A DNA stretch of 64,000 nt from positions 62,001 through 126,000 of the forward strand of contig NZ_JAFKDE010000003.1 in the NCBI RefSeq assembly GCF_017255295.1, read 5' to 3'. The DNA comes from Nitratireductor aquimarinus. Lineage in GTDB: Bacteria > Pseudomonadota > Alphaproteobacteria > Rhizobiales > Rhizobiaceae. Made by a program: the position numbers and the translations under genes. Shown here piece by piece: positions 29,793 to 39,249 of the stretch (the first letter of the stretch is position 1; each line of letters begins with the position of its first letter). A model generated the notes under the pieces. It saw nothing but the letters and a program-made list of their open reading frames with translations. It had not been told where the DNA came from and ran no database searches.

Positions 29793-31325
29793 CTAAAGCG
29801 GGATGTTGTCGTGCTTCTTCCAGGGGTTCTGGAGGTCCTTGTTGCGCAGCATTCTGAGCGCGCGGGCGATGCGCTGCCTGGTCGAGTGGGGCATGATGAC
29901 TTCGTCCACATAGCCCCGCTCGGCGGCCACGAAGGGGGAGAGGAAACGATCCTCATACATCTTCGTGTGCGCCGCGATTTTTTCGGGATCGTCGATGTCC
30001 TTGCGGAAGATGATCTCGACCGCGCCCTTTGCGCCCATCACCGCGATCTGCGCGGAAGGCCAGGCATAGTTGATGTCGCCGCGCAGATGTTTTGACGCCA
30101 TCACGTCATAAGCGCCACCAAAGGCCTTGCGGGTGATGACGGTGATCTTCGGCACCGTGGCCTCCGCATAGGCGAAGAGCAGCTTCGCGCCGTGTTTGAT
30201 CAGACCGCCATATTCCTGCGCTGTGCCGGGCAGGAAGCCTGGAACATCGACGAAGGTGACGATCGGAATGTTGAAGCAGTCGCAAAAGCGTACGAAGCGG
30301 GCAGCCTTGCGCGAGGCGTCGGAATCGAGAACGCCCGCCAACACCATGGGCTGGTTTGCCACAAAGCCCACCGTGCGACCTTCCACACGTCCGAAGCCGG
30401 TGACGATGTTTTTGGCGAAGGACGCCTGAATCTCGAAGAAATCCGCCTCGTCGCAGGTCTTCAGAATGAGTTCGCGAATGTCATAGGGCTTGTTCGCATT
30501 GTCGGGCACCAGCCGGTCGAGCGAATGATCCGCCTCGGTCACCGACTGGAAGCACTCCACTTCCGGCAGATCCGCCGTGTTCGATGTGGGCAGGAAATCG
30601 ATCAGGCGGCGCATCTGCAAGAGCGCCTCCACATCATTGTCATAAGCGCCGTCGGCGATGGACGACTTGACCGTGTGTACCGAAGCGCCACCGAGCTCTT
30701 CGGCCGTCACGGTCTCGTTGGTCACGGTCTTCACCACGTCCGGACCGGTCACGAACATGTAGGACGTGTCGCGCACCATGAAGATGAAATCAGTCATGGC
30801 GGGGGAGTAGACGTCACCGCCGGCGCACGGACCCATGATGACAGAAATCTGCGGAATGACGCCGGAGGCGAGCACATTGCGCTGGAAGATTTCGGCATAG
30901 CCGCCGAGTGCCGCCACGCCCTCCTGGATGCGCGCCCCGCCGGCATCATAGAAGCCGATGATGGGCGCGCGATTCTTCAGGGCCATCTCCTGAACCTTGA
31001 CCACTTTCTCCGCATGCGCCTCTGAAAGAGACCCGCCGAACACGGTGAAATCCTTGGCGAAAACGAAAACCGTGCGGCCGTTGACCGTGCCCCAGCCGGT
31101 CACCACGCCATCACCCGAGATGCGGCTCTTTTCCATGCCGAAATCTGTGGAGCGGTGCTCGACGAACATGTCGAATTCTTCAAAAGAGCCTTCGTCGAGA
31201 AACGCCTCGATGCGCTCGCGCGCCGTCAGCTTGCCCTTGGCGTGCTGGGCGTCGATGCGCCTTTGGCCTCCGCCTTCACGCGCAGCGGCGCGGCGGCGTT
31301 CCAGCTCGAGAAGAACCTCTTTCAT
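29793..31325 (-). CDS. pccB: Acyl-CoA carboxylase carboxyltransferase beta subunit (propionyl-CoA carboxylase type)
   Basis: 510 residues, the standard PccB length. Transfers carboxyl from carboxybiotin to propionyl-CoA, giving methylmalonyl-CoA. Features include the two-lobed crotonase fold with [12 protein letters not shown] and [13 protein letters not shown] in the first half, and [16 protein letters not shown] and [15 protein letters not shown] in the second. I chose the ATG at 31325 with GGAG 7 bases upstream. The biotin-carrying alpha subunit PccA, often encoded close by, is not in this window. Acetyl-CoA carboxylase AccBC is encoded 18 kb away but normally pairs with AccAD. Confidence 0.92.
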   Translation of the reverse strand: MKEVLLELERRRAAAREGGGQRRIDAQHAKGKLTARERIEAFLDEGSFEEFDMFVEHRSTDFGMEKSRISGDGVVTGWGTVNGRTVFVFAKDFTVFGGSLSEAHAEKVVKVQEMALKNRAPIIGFYDAGGARIQEGVAALGGYAEIFQRNVLASGVIPQISVIMGPCAGGDVYSPAMTDFIFMVRDTSYMFVTGPDVVKTVTNETVTAEELGGASVHTVKSSIADGAYDNDVEALLQMRRLIDFLPTSNTADLPEVECFQSVTEADHSLDRLVPDNANKPYDIRELILKTCDEADFFEIQASFAKNIVTGFGRVEGRTVGFVANQPMVLAGVLDSDASRKAARFVRFCDCFNIPIVTFVDVPGFLPGTAQEYGGLIKHGAKLLFAYAEATVPKITVITRKAFGGAYDVMASKHLRGDINYAWPSAQIAVMGAKGAVEIIFRKDIDDPEKIAAHTKMYEDRFLSPFVAAERGYVDEVIMPHSTRQRIARALRMLRNKDLQNPWKKHDNIPL

Positions 31326-31392
31326 GCTTGTCTCCCCCAAAGGCGATAAACGGTTCTCATGCTGGTAGCATGGCCGCATCGACAGGCAAATA

Positions 31393-31420
31393 CGCCGTGC
31401 GTCCTAGATGACGCACGGCG
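31393..31420 (-). terminator. Hairpin after gloA
   Basis: A perfect 11-bp stem (CGCCGTGCGTC 31393-31403, GACGCACGGCG 31410-31420) with a 6-nt loop, 13 bases after the glyoxalase stop codon. The minus strand continues TATTTG, a short T-run only. Confidence 0.65.
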
Positions 31421-31432
31421 CGTTTGCAGATT

Positions 31433-31873
31433 TTACCAGCTGCCCGTGTTTTCCATGGAAGCCCAGGGCTCCATCGGCTCCTTCGCACCGCCTTTCTGCA
31501 GCAGTTCGATGGAGATGCCGTCGGGCGAGCGCACGAAGGCCATGCGGCCATCGCGCGGCGGGCGGTTGATGGTGACGCCGGCCTTCATCAGGCTGTCGCA
31601 CAAGGCGTAAATGTCGTCGACCTCATAGGCGAGGTGGCCGAAATTGCGCCCGCCATCATAATCTTCCGGATCCCAGTTATAGGTCAGCTCCAGCAATGGA
31701 GCGTGCTCGTCGGCAGCGCGCGCACCGTCGGCGGGAGCGGCGAGGAACACCAGCGTGTAGCGGCCCTTTTCGCTCTCGGAACGGCGCACTTCGGTGAGGC
31801 CGAGCTTGTTGCAGTAGAAGTCGAGCGATGCGTCGATATCCTTGATACGGACCATCGTGTGCAGGTAGCGCAT
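31433..31873 (-). CDS. gloA: Lactoylglutathione lyase (glyoxalase I)
   Basis: 146 residues of the VOC fold. Converts the hemithioacetal of methylglyoxal and glutathione to S-lactoylglutathione. Metal ligands are visible in RYLHTMVRI (His), LLELTYNW (Glu), FGHLAYEV (His) and ISIELLQ (Glu). Size and motif spacing match the bacterial nickel-type enzyme. Separate transcription unit with its own hairpin. Confidence 0.95.
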   Translation of the reverse strand: MRYLHTMVRIKDIDASLDFYCNKLGLTEVRRSESEKGRYTLVFLAAPADGARAADEHAPLLELTYNWDPEDYDGGRNFGHLAYEVDDIYALCDSLMKAGVTINRPPRDGRMAFVRSPDGISIELLQKGGAKEPMEPWASMENTGSW

Positions 31874-32099
31874 GTTTCCTCTCGCTTGCTGGTTTACGTA
31901 TGCGGTACGGGCATCCTACCCGCGCCATCCGGCAATGTTGCACGTTAACCAATTGTGCCGCACTGCCGAAGACCTTCAAATCCAGTTGTTTTCACCTGTT
32001 GTTGAAAATCAGAAACTGGGTCTTGCTATGCCACAAAGCGCAAATGCTATCTTCGAACTACACAGTGAGTCGGGCGGACTTGAAAAAAGGCTTGATGGG

Positions 32100-32696
32100 A
32101 TGGACGACAAGTCCTCGACAACCAAGAGGTACGAGGCTGGCGGTACGGCGCCAACGGCGGATGACGCCACGGAAGCCATTGAGCTGGTGGAGATCACCGG
32201 CGCGATCAAGTGGTTTGACGTGGCGAAGGGCTATGGCTTTATCCTCCCGGACGACGAAGAGCATGGAGATGTGCTACTTCACGTAACCTGCCTGCGCAAG
32301 GACGGCTTCCAGACGGCGCTGGAAGGCGCACGGATCGAATGCCTCGCCCGACAGGGCGACAAGGGTCTTCAGGCCTTCAAGGTCGTCTCCATCGACCTGT
32401 CGACTGCGGTGCACCCGAGTGAGGATCAGGAGCCTCGGACGCATGTCACTGTGGCCGCAGAAAGCGGTCTGGAGCGTGCGCTCGTCAAATGGTTCAACCG
32501 CACCAAGGGGTTCGGCTTCCTGACCCGCGGCGAGGGGACCGAGGATATTTTCGTCCACATGGAAACGCTGCGCCGCTACGGCGTGACGGAGCTGCGCCCC
32601 GGCCAGGTTGTGCTGGTGCGCTTCGGGCGCGGTGAAAAAGGCCTTATGGCTGCCGAAGTCTACCCCGATCTTGGCACGCTGAATGCCGCGCACTGA
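32100..32696 (+). CDS. Double cold-shock-domain protein
   Basis: 198 residues with two cold-shock domains. The first (about 30-95) has [12 protein letters not shown] and DVLLHVT; the second (about 127-193) has [12 protein letters not shown] and DIFVHME, so both RNP motifs are present twice. Single-stranded nucleic acid binders of this double type are common in Hyphomicrobiales. I chose the ATG at 32100 because the conserved part begins soon after; upstream in-frame starts at 31872 and 32028 add atypical sequence. The 226-bp upstream region may hold a long leader, as for many cold-shock genes. Confidence 0.88.
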   Translation: MDDKSSTTKRYEAGGTAPTADDATEAIELVEITGAIKWFDVAKGYGFILPDDEEHGDVLLHVTCLRKDGFQTALEGARIECLARQGDKGLQAFKVVSIDLSTAVHPSEDQEPRTHVTVAAESGLERALVKWFNRTKGFGFLTRGEGTEDIFVHMETLRRYGVTELRPGQVVLVRFGRGEKGLMAAEVYPDLGTLNAAH

Positions 32697-32730
32697 TCAT
32701 TGCGCGGCCCTTTTCACGAGAGTGCCGCCA

Positions 32731-33258
32731 ATGTCGCATTTTTCCTTCCAGCCGGTTGAGGCTTTTCGTTCGTTGAGCCAGCGTGTCCTGAAGGCGTTTC
32801 TCGCGTCTGTTTTCCTTATTTTTCTCGCCGCTGGCGCTTTTGCACAGGGATCGGCCATGCGCCTGCCGGTCGATCCTGAACCGCTTGTCGCGGTCACGGC
32901 GGCGGGCGAGGTGCGTTTCGACATCGAAATTGCCGACGAGGCGCATGAGCGTCAGCGTGGGCTCATGTTCCGCCAGTCCATGCCGCAGGATCGCGGCATG
33001 CTCTTCATCTTCCCGGCAGAGGGCCGTCAGGGGTTCTGGATGCAGAACACACCGCTGCCGCTTGATCTTCTTTTCGTGGCGGCTGATGGCACGGTTCGGG
33101 CGATTGCGCCCGGCACGCCGTTCTCCACCGCTTCCATCTCGCCGGACGTCGAATCCCAATTCGTGCTTGAACTGGTCGCCGGAACCGCGCAGAAGACGGG
33201 GATCGAGGTCGGTGACCGTTTGCGCCATCCGCGCATAGAGGCCGCCGGCGCCCAATAG
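32731..33258 (+). CDS. DUF192 family exported protein
   Basis: 175 residues. A hydrophobic signal segment (about 20-40, VLKAFLASVFLIFLAAGAFA) is followed by a DUF192 domain (about 55-165) with RGLMFRQSMPQDRGMLFIF, FWMQNTPLPLDLLFV and the C-terminal VLELVAGTA. The family is widespread, small and of unknown function. The ATG at 32731 is preferred; an in-frame ATG at 32683 would overlap the cold-shock gene. Confidence 0.85.
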   Translation: MSHFSFQPVEAFRSLSQRVLKAFLASVFLIFLAAGAFAQGSAMRLPVDPEPLVAVTAAGEVRFDIEIADEAHERQRGLMFRQSMPQDRGMLFIFPAEGRQGFWMQNTPLPLDLLFVAADGTVRAIAPGTPFSTASISPDVESQFVLELVAGTAQKTGIEVGDRLRHPRIEAAGAQ

Positions 33259-33282
33259 TCAGCAAGGGCGATTTTCCGGAAA

Positions 33283-34047
33283 ATGAAGTCTTTCCTCCAT
33301 GACGGGTTCGAGCTCGCTTTCATCGATGAAGGCCAGGGCGATCCCATTCTCCTCATTCACGGCTTTGCCTCCACGCATTTCGTCAACTGGGTTGCGCCGG
33401 GCTGGGTGAAGACCCTGCGGGATGCGGGCTTCCGCGTCATCGCGATCGACAATCGCGGCCACGGAAAATCTGCCAAGAGCCATGACAAGGCGGATTACAC
33501 GCCCGGTAAGATGGCGGGTGATGCAGCCGCTCTGCTCGATTATCTGGGCATCGAGAAGGCGCATGTGATGGGCTATTCCATGGGCGCGCGCATCTCCGCT
33601 TTTTTGGCGCTTGAGCACCCTGAGAAGGTCGCCACGCTCATTCTTGGCGGGCTTGGGCGCGGCATGATCGACGGCGTTGGAGAGTGGGACGAGATAGCCG
33701 AAGCGCTTCTTGCCGATGATCCCGATAGCATCACCTCCGAGCGCGGCCAGATGTTCCGCAAATTCGCCGATCAGACAAAGAGCGACCGCATTGCGCTCGC
33801 CGCCTGCATCGCCACGTCCCGCGAGCTCCTGACCGCCGAAGACGCCGCGGCGATTGCCCTGCCGACGCTGGTTGCCGTTGGCACCGTCGATGACATTGCC
33901 GGTTCGCCCGAAGGGCTGGCCGATCTGTTGCCTAACGGCACGGCATTTGCGATTGAAAGACGGGACCACATGCTGGCGGTGGGCGACCGGACATTCAAGG
34001 CGCGCGCGCTGGCGTTTCTAGAGGAGCACCCTCTTGATCGAACGTAA
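33283..34047 (+). CDS. Alpha/beta hydrolase
   Basis: 254 residues. Nucleophile elbow GYSMGA (Ser about 98), acid in GTVDDIAG (about 205) and histidine in RRDHML (about 228) complete a catalytic triad; HGFAS near the N-terminus forms the oxyanion loop. The substrate is unknown. It overlaps the next hydrolase gene by 14 bases, so the two are translated from one mRNA. The two proteins are clearly different members of the superfamily. Confidence 0.85.
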   Translation: MKSFLHDGFELAFIDEGQGDPILLIHGFASTHFVNWVAPGWVKTLRDAGFRVIAIDNRGHGKSAKSHDKADYTPGKMAGDAAALLDYLGIEKAHVMGYSMGARISAFLALEHPEKVATLILGGLGRGMIDGVGEWDEIAEALLADDPDSITSERGQMFRKFADQTKSDRIALAACIATSRELLTAEDAAAIALPTLVAVGTVDDIAGSPEGLADLLPNGTAFAIERRDHMLAVGDRTFKARALAFLEEHPLDRT

Positions 34048-34903
34048 GGCGATTTCCTTTGTCGGGGCCGAAGGCAACAGGCTGACCGGCGACATCTGGG
34101 ATGGCGGCGGGCAGCCCGTCGTTTTCCTGCATGGCGGCGGGCAGACACGGCGCGCCTGGGACGCCACGGCGTGTGAAGTGGCCGAGCGCGGCATGCGCGC
34201 CATCTCGGTCGACCAGCGCGGCCATGGCGAGAGCGCGTGGGTCGAAAGCGGCCGCTACGGGTTTCACCATTATGGCGAGGATGCCGCTGCCATCTTCCGT
34301 CAGGTTCATGAGCGATTTCACATCAGGCCATCAGCCGTTGGCGCGTCGCTTGGCGGTCTGGCGTCCCTGACAGCGGAGATGCGGGACGGGCCGCTTCTTG
34401 ATGCGCTCGTGCTTGTCGACATCACGCCGCGCCTTGATCCCAAAGGGGTGAACAAGATCCAGGGTTTCATGGGCGCGCGCATGGAAGAGGGCTTCGCATC
34501 GCTTGAAGAGGCTGCCGATGCAATCGCTGCCTATCTGCCGCACCGCGCGCCGCGTCGCTCGCTGGAGGGCCTGCGCAAGAATCTGCGGCAGGATGAGGAT
34601 GGCCGCTATCGCTGGCACTGGGACCCCGCCTTCATCAAGGGAGCCGAGAGCATCAATTATGGTGCGGAAGCGCTGATGCAGGAGCTGCTTGCGGGCCTGC
34701 CGCAATTGAGCCTGCCGGTGCTTTTGGTGCGTGGCATGCGTTCGGAACTGGTGCAGGAAGCGCATGCCCGGGAGTTCGTTTCCCTTGCGCCTGCCGCTTC
34801 CTATGTGGATGTCGGCGGGGCCGGGCACATGGTGGCCGGCGACCGCAACGATGTTTTCGCAACCGAGATCCTGAAGTTCCTGGGCCGCGACGAGGCGGCC
34901 TAG
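34034..34903 (+). CDS. Alpha/beta hydrolase, TTG start
   Basis: 289 residues. HGGGQTRRAW (oxyanion region), nucleophile GASLGG (Ser about 103) and C-terminal GGAGHMVAGD (His about 266) are visible. The TTG at 34034 is chosen because GAGGAG (34021-34026) lies 7 bases upstream, inside the end of the preceding hydrolase gene. This gives translational coupling. The substrate is not known. Some relatives are annotated as peroxidases or epoxide hydrolases, but nothing here supports either. Confidence 0.85.
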   Translation: MIERKAISFVGAEGNRLTGDIWDGGGQPVVFLHGGGQTRRAWDATACEVAERGMRAISVDQRGHGESAWVESGRYGFHHYGEDAAAIFRQVHERFHIRPSAVGASLGGLASLTAEMRDGPLLDALVLVDITPRLDPKGVNKIQGFMGARMEEGFASLEEAADAIAAYLPHRAPRRSLEGLRKNLRQDEDGRYRWHWDPAFIKGAESINYGAEALMQELLAGLPQLSLPVLLVRGMRSELVQEAHAREFVSLAPAASYVDVGGAGHMVAGDRNDVFATEILKFLGRDEAA

Positions 34904-34924
34904 AGCATTTCGCGGTCAGGCCGG

Positions 34925-35725
34925 TCAGTGTCCTGCAAAATGCGGTGGGCGCCGCTCGCGAAATGCGCGCCGGCCTTCCGCATAATCCGCACTTTCGAAC
35001 GTGATGTCGCCGAGCCCCTGAGCGCGTTCGGCTTCCTGCGTGTTGCAGGTCAGCGCCGCCGAAATCGAAACCTTCGATGCGCGGATGGAAAGCGGGGCAT
35101 TGCGGGCAATGGTTGCTGCAAGGTCCGTGGCCCGGCTGATCAGCACGTCAGAAGGCACGACCTCCAGCAGGAACCCGCATTCGCGGGCGCGCGCCGCATC
35201 GATCCGCGCGCCGGAAAAGGTGAGGTAGCGCGCCATCTGTGCGCCTGCCGTGGCCACGATGTCGCCCATCGCCTCCACCGGATAGGCAAGGCCGAGCCGC
35301 GCTGCCGGTACTGAAAAGAGCGCATCGGGCGAGGCAATCCGCAGGTCGCAGGCCGCAGCAAGGCCAAAGCCGCCGCCGAAGCAGACACCGGAGATAGCCG
35401 CAATGGTCGGCAGATGCGTGTTGCGAATGGCTGCAAACGCGCCGGCATTCAGCATTTCGTAGCTGCGCGCGGTTTCCGCATCGCGCCGCACCGTGTCGAA
35501 CTCGGAAACATCCGCGCCCGCGCAGAAATTGTCGCCCGCGCCGCGCAGAACCAGAACGCGCACCGTGTCGTCGGCCTCCAGTTCGGCGACCAGATCGATC
35601 ATCGATCGCCACATGGCCTGTGATATCGCGTTCATCTTTGCTTCCCGGGAGATCAGAATGGTCGCGATGCCATTCGAGCGGGAAACACGTAAACCTGCCT
35701 CATTTTGCTGCGATTGGACCGTCAT
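34925..35725 (-). CDS. Enoyl-CoA hydratase/isomerase family protein
   Basis: 266 residues of the crotonase fold. The oxyanion hole regions are seen in GAGDNFCAGADVSEF (about 60-74) and SGVCFGGGFGLAAACDLRIA (about 114-133). The usual catalytic glutamates of enoyl-CoA hydratase are not obvious, so isomerase or another crotonase activity is possible. It stands alone, converging on the hydrolase pair with 21 bp between them. Confidence 0.82.
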   Translation of the reverse strand: MTVQSQQNEAGLRVSRSNGIATILISREAKMNAISQAMWRSMIDLVAELEADDTVRVLVLRGAGDNFCAGADVSEFDTVRRDAETARSYEMLNAGAFAAIRNTHLPTIAAISGVCFGGGFGLAAACDLRIASPDALFSVPAARLGLAYPVEAMGDIVATAGAQMARYLTFSGARIDAARARECGFLLEVVPSDVLISRATDLAATIARNAPLSIRASKVSISAALTCNTQEAERAQGLGDITFESADYAEGRRAFRERRPPHFAGH

Positions 35726-35833
35726 GCATCAATTTTCCTGTAGCTGCTGTCACAGTTTTTTGCGGTTCAATTACCTTGGCTTCTGACGTATGTTTGGCTT
35801 TAAGGCAAGGTTAGGCCTCTGGCGGAGAAATCG

Positions 35834-36670
35834 ATGAACGCTCGCAACGCTATCCGTGAACGCAGTTCCGGCAAAAGCGCGCCTCAACCGGTGGACCCGA
35901 TCTGGTACGCGGTCCGTGAAGAGGCGGAGGCCGCTGTCGCCAATGATCCGCTGCTTGCGGCCTTTCTCTATGCGACGATCCTCAATCATGACGATCTGGA
36001 AAGCGCGGTCGTGCACCGGGTCGCCGAGCGGCTCGATCATCCCGACATGGGCGCGGACCTGATCCGCCAGACTTTCCACGCCATGCTCAATGCCGAGCCT
36101 GAATGGCGCACTACTGTGCGTGTAGACATTCAGGCCTATTACGACCGCGATCCGGCCTGCGACCGTTTTCTGATGCCGGTGCTCTATTTCAAGGGCTTCC
36201 ACGCCATCCAGACCCATCGTCTGGCGCACTGGCTGTGGAAGGAGGGACGCAGGGATTTCGCGCTCTACCTGCAAAGCCGCTCGTCGGCCGTCTTCCAGAC
36301 GGACATCAATCCCGGTGCGCGGATGGGCAAGGGCATCTTCATCGACCATGCAACCGGCGTGGTCATCGGTGAGACGGCGGTTGTCGAAGACGATGTGTCC
36401 TTATTGCATGCGGTGACGCTGGGCGGCACCGGCAAGGAAACGGGCGACCGGCACCCGAAAATCCGCCATGGCGTGCTGATCGGCGCTGGAGCGAAGATCC
36501 TCGGCAATATCGAGGTCGGCCATTGCGCACGCGTTGCGGCGGGCTCTGTCGTGCTGAACGATGTGCCGGCTGCCAAGACCGTTGCCGGCGTGCCGGCGCG
36601 TGTCGTTGGTGAGTCGGGCTGCAGCGAGCCGTCCCGCTCCATGGACCAGATCCTGCACGGTCAGTCCTGA
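35834..36670 (+). CDS. cysE: Serine O-acetyltransferase
   Basis: First step of cysteine synthesis: serine and acetyl-CoA to O-acetylserine. 278 residues. An N-terminal helical SATase domain (about 20-130) is followed by a left-handed beta helix of hexapeptide repeats (about 150-250) with DINPGARMGKGIFIDHATG and LHAVTLGGTGK, including the catalytic histidine of the HAT motif. The C-terminal tail that binds CysK in relatives ends here in QILHGQS. GGAG lies 7 bases before the ATG. Monocistronic. Confidence 0.95.
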   Translation: MNARNAIRERSSGKSAPQPVDPIWYAVREEAEAAVANDPLLAAFLYATILNHDDLESAVVHRVAERLDHPDMGADLIRQTFHAMLNAEPEWRTTVRVDIQAYYDRDPACDRFLMPVLYFKGFHAIQTHRLAHWLWKEGRRDFALYLQSRSSAVFQTDINPGARMGKGIFIDHATGVVIGETAVVEDDVSLLHAVTLGGTGKETGDRHPKIRHGVLIGAGAKILGNIEVGHCARVAAGSVVLNDVPAAKTVAGVPARVVGESGCSEPSRSMDQILHGQS

Positions 36671-36973
36671 GCGCGTCTGCGGCGCTCATTCAGCTCATCT
36701 CTATTTTGTCAGGGCAGGGAGGTTTCCCGGCATCACGACTGGTGACTGTTCGCAGCAAAAACGTCTGTTGACCCGCAGAGGCTTTACGGCTGAAATCCCG
36801 GTTTCAGGGTTTACAGTGGCGCTGGCCTCATGTCAGAAGCGCCGCGATCACAGCAGGGCTACCGGGTGTTCGTACGGATATCCGGCAGGTCTGCATCAAA
36901 TCTGAAGCTGTGCGTCGTGCTGTCCCGAAACCGGTCCGGTTTCACACGATGCGCCAGGCACTGGAGATGTTTC
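36671..36973. other. 303-bp gap between cysE and the DUF3126 gene
   Basis: No gene is recognised here. The one structured element is a 17-base palindrome at 36927-36943 (8-bp arms around one base), which lies 30 bases before the TTG start of the DUF3126 gene and could be an operator. I see no convincing terminator for cysE. Confidence 0.4.
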
Positions 36974-37180
36974 TTGAAGCCCGAAGAGATCCGAAAGCTC
37001 GAAGCGTATTTCAAACGTACCTTCAACAATGATGCGCTGACCGTGAAGGCGCGTCCGCGCAAGGATGATTCCTGCGAGCTTTATCTTGGTGACGAGTTCC
37101 TCGGCATCGTCTTCAAGGATGAGGAAGAGGGAGAGCTCTCCTACAATTTCTCGATGGCCATTCTCGACATCGACCTCTGA
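36974..37180 (+). CDS. DUF3126 family protein, TTG start
   Basis: 68 residues, the normal size of DUF3126. It has the features KARPRKDDSCELYLGDEFLG and the C-terminal SYNFSMAILDIDL that I associate with this order-specific family. The TTG at 36974 with GGAG about 7 bases upstream gives the right length; any longer reading from 36830 adds 48 residues with no relation to the family. Function unknown. Followed by a clear terminator. Confidence 0.85.
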   Translation: MKPEEIRKLEAYFKRTFNNDALTVKARPRKDDSCELYLGDEFLGIVFKDEEEGELSYNFSMAILDIDL

Positions 37181-37232
37181 GCCGTTTCGGCCAGACGCAT
37201 GCAGGCGCTTTTGGCGCGGCGGCGTGAATTCG

Positions 37233-37267
37233 AAAGCCCGTATGCGCTGTCGCATGCGGGCTTTTTT
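37233..37267 (+). terminator. Intrinsic terminator after the DUF3126 gene
   Basis: Stem AAAGCCCGTATGCG (37233-37246) with its near-complement from 37251, a 4-nt loop, then TTTTTT (37262-37267). There is one mismatch in the stem. It may also serve the convergent gene, since the other strand has an A/T run as well. Confidence 0.85.
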
Positions 37268-37281
37268 CTGTCAAAGGGGGC

Positions 37282-37977
37282 TTACAGCGGGGTCTTGATG
37301 TGCTCTGCGACCTTCCGGCGAATGTCCTTGTCCAGAAGCCGCCACTGGCCGAGCAGCGAGGCGGGAAAGCGGTAGGTCATGCTCAGCCGGTTTCCCAGGT
37401 TGATGTCGCGTTCGCACGGCGCGAGCGCCTCCCGCGCCGCAGTTCCTGTCAGGCAACGCGCCACGAAGGGTTCTTCCCCCGGTTCTGAGGCCGAAACCGC
37501 AAGCACTTCGCCCTCATAGCCCGAGCCCTGTTTGAAGCGGTGAAAGCGAATGCTCTCCGGTCCGCCAACCGAGTGCGCCTCGATCACCTGCCGGTAGACG
37601 GGTTCAAGCCGGTTGCTCATGTCGCGTGACATCATCTGTTCCTCGAATGTCACAAACAGGATGCGCCGCGATCCGTCCACATGGTTGAAATCATCGCTTC
37701 TGTCAGGCGAATAGCCCTCGAGTTCGGGCCAGACCATATAGACATCCAGGCGCTGTCTCACGCCATCCTGCCGTGCAGCCTTGAAGCGGATCATGTTTTC
37801 CGGAAATGTCAGCACATTGTTGCCGATGACGATCTCGCGGGGCTTGGTGGATGCGGTGTGACCGGCTTCCGACAGCGTGTCTCCATACCACTGGCCGACA
37901 AACAGGATGCCGATGGAAAGCGCCAGCAGCAGCAGAAAGAACTGAAACACACGGCGCGCAAACCGGTTTTGTTGCAC
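37282..37977 (-). CDS. Membrane-anchored protein of unknown function
   Basis: 231 residues from a GTG at 37977. An N-terminal transmembrane helix (about 12-32, FFLLLLALSIGILFVGQWYG) precedes a soluble, presumably periplasmic domain with two cysteines in VARCLTG and APCERDI. I do not recognise the family. The frame stays open upstream of the GTG; no ATG is available and a CTG at 38022-38020 behind GAGGATC is possible, so the start is uncertain. It shares a terminator region with the DUF3126 gene. Confidence 0.62.
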   Translation of the reverse strand: MQQNRFARRVFQFFLLLLALSIGILFVGQWYGDTLSEAGHTASTKPREIVIGNNVLTFPENMIRFKAARQDGVRQRLDVYMVWPELEGYSPDRSDDFNHVDGSRRILFVTFEEQMMSRDMSNRLEPVYRQVIEAHSVGGPESIRFHRFKQGSGYEGEVLAVSASEPGEEPFVARCLTGTAAREALAPCERDINLGNRLSMTYRFPASLLGQWRLLDKDIRRKVAEHIKTPL

Positions 37978-38129
37978 GGCGGCAGATGTGTTGGCAGCGC
38001 TGATGTCGTTTTCGGTCGCCAGTTTCAGATCCTCGCTTGTGTCTCGATGCGAGACACGGGAATCGGCACAAAGTTTGCCTCAAAGGTTGTATTGACCTTG
38101 GGTTCTTATGGTAAATGGAGCGTAAAGAC

Positions 38130-38450
38130 ATGGTCCATATCTGGCTTTGCGGGGCGGCGTTTGTCGCCGGACTTGTCTTTTGCGGTCTCTTTTCAAGTCT
38201 CTTTGAGCTTCTGACCGGCAGGCGTGTGCGCTTCCAGTCGCCCTTCATCGTTCGTCGGCGTGTTTTGCGATCCCTCGCGGTCATGCTGTGCGTGGGACCG
38301 GTCGTTTTCCTGCGTGAAGCGCTCGCAAGCCACAGGCAGAGGTTGATCGGGCATGGCGCGCTGGCGGGTGCGGCTTTCACGTCCGGATTATGGGTGACGG
38401 CGACCGGTGTGGTTGTTATCGAGGCGGTGCTGGCTGTCGGGCGGATTTGA
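38130..38450 (+). CDS. Small membrane protein of unknown function
   Basis: 106 residues with about three hydrophobic segments (about 3-25, 45-62 and 75-100) and a basic cytoplasmic loop (LTGRRVRFQSPFIVRRRVL). I do not recognise a named family. The ATG at 38130 has GGAG 9 bases upstream; the ATG at 38115 lacks one. It lies just before the carbonic anhydrase gene, 72 bases away, and may share a transcript. Confidence 0.65.
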   Translation: MVHIWLCGAAFVAGLVFCGLFSSLFELLTGRRVRFQSPFIVRRRVLRSLAVMLCVGPVVFLREALASHRQRLIGHGALAGAAFTSGLWVTATGVVVIEAVLAVGRI

Positions 38451-38522
38451 AGTGGCGAAATGCAGATTCTGATTCCCGCCCGCGTGTTGTAGTGTGCCGC
38501 CTTAATCTACCGGGAGTTTTTC

Positions 38523-39050
38523 ATGCCGATTTATGCGTTGGAGGGCGAGAGCCCGCAGTTCGAGGACAGGGACACAAACTGGATCGCGCCGGACGCCTCG
38601 CTGATCGGGCGTGTGCGGCTCGGACGCAATGCGGGTGTCTGGTTCGGCGCTGTCCTGCGCGGTGACAATGAGCTGATCGATATCGGCGAAGACACCAACA
38701 TTCAGGAACATTCCGTGCTTCACACGGATATGGGCTTTCCGCTGGTCGTGGGGCGCGGCTGCACGGTCGGGCACCGCGCGATCCTGCATGGTTGCCGGAT
38801 CGGCGAAAACAGCCTGATCGGAATGGGCGCGGTGGTGCTCAATGGTGCCGAGATCGGCAGGAACTGCCTGGTCGGGGCCGGCGCGCTCGTCACCGAGAAC
38901 AAGAAATTTCCCGATAATTCGCTGATCGTCGGTTCGCCTGCCAAGGTCGTGCGTGAACTGGATGAGGAAGCGGTGCGCGGGCTCCGCTGGTCTGCCGATC
39001 ACTATGTGAAGAACGGTCAGCGCTTTTCTGTGGAGCTGAAGGAAGTCTGA
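38523..39050 (+). CDS. Gamma carbonic anhydrase family protein
   Basis: 175 residues of left-handed beta helix. The hexapeptide repeats and metal-binding histidines are visible in [20 protein letters not shown] and the surrounding turns, the pattern of CaiE/PaaY/YrdA-type gamma carbonic anhydrases. Catalytic carbonic anhydrase activity varies in this subgroup, so the reaction is inferred. GGGAG precedes the ATG. The protein probably forms a trimer. Confidence 0.88.
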   Translation: MPIYALEGESPQFEDRDTNWIAPDASLIGRVRLGRNAGVWFGAVLRGDNELIDIGEDTNIQEHSVLHTDMGFPLVVGRGCTVGHRAILHGCRIGENSLIGMGAVVLNGAEIGRNCLVGAGALVTENKKFPDNSLIVGSPAKVVRELDEEAVRGLRWSADHYVKNGQRFSVELKEV

Positions 39051-39065
39051 GTTCCCGAAAAAGGT

Positions 39066-39094
39066 GGAGCCGACCCATGGGGTGGGCCGGCTCC
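39066..39094 (+). terminator. Hairpin after the gamma carbonic anhydrase gene
   Basis: GGAGCCG (39066-39072) and CGGCTCC (39088-39094) form a strong stem, extended by partial inner pairing, 16 bases after the stop codon. No T-run follows, so termination is uncertain. Confidence 0.4.
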
Positions 39095-39249
39095 TGACCC
39101 GGTCGTTGGGGACGGGGAGGTGGGGACTCGACCGGGTGTCCCGCAACGGATGCCGCCGGTCCGAAGATCGGGAGCGCGGCGTTCTCCGTTGGTGTTCAGA
39201 AAGACATGGGCGCGTTCACTGGATTGCGCCCATACATGTTGTTGAAAGA

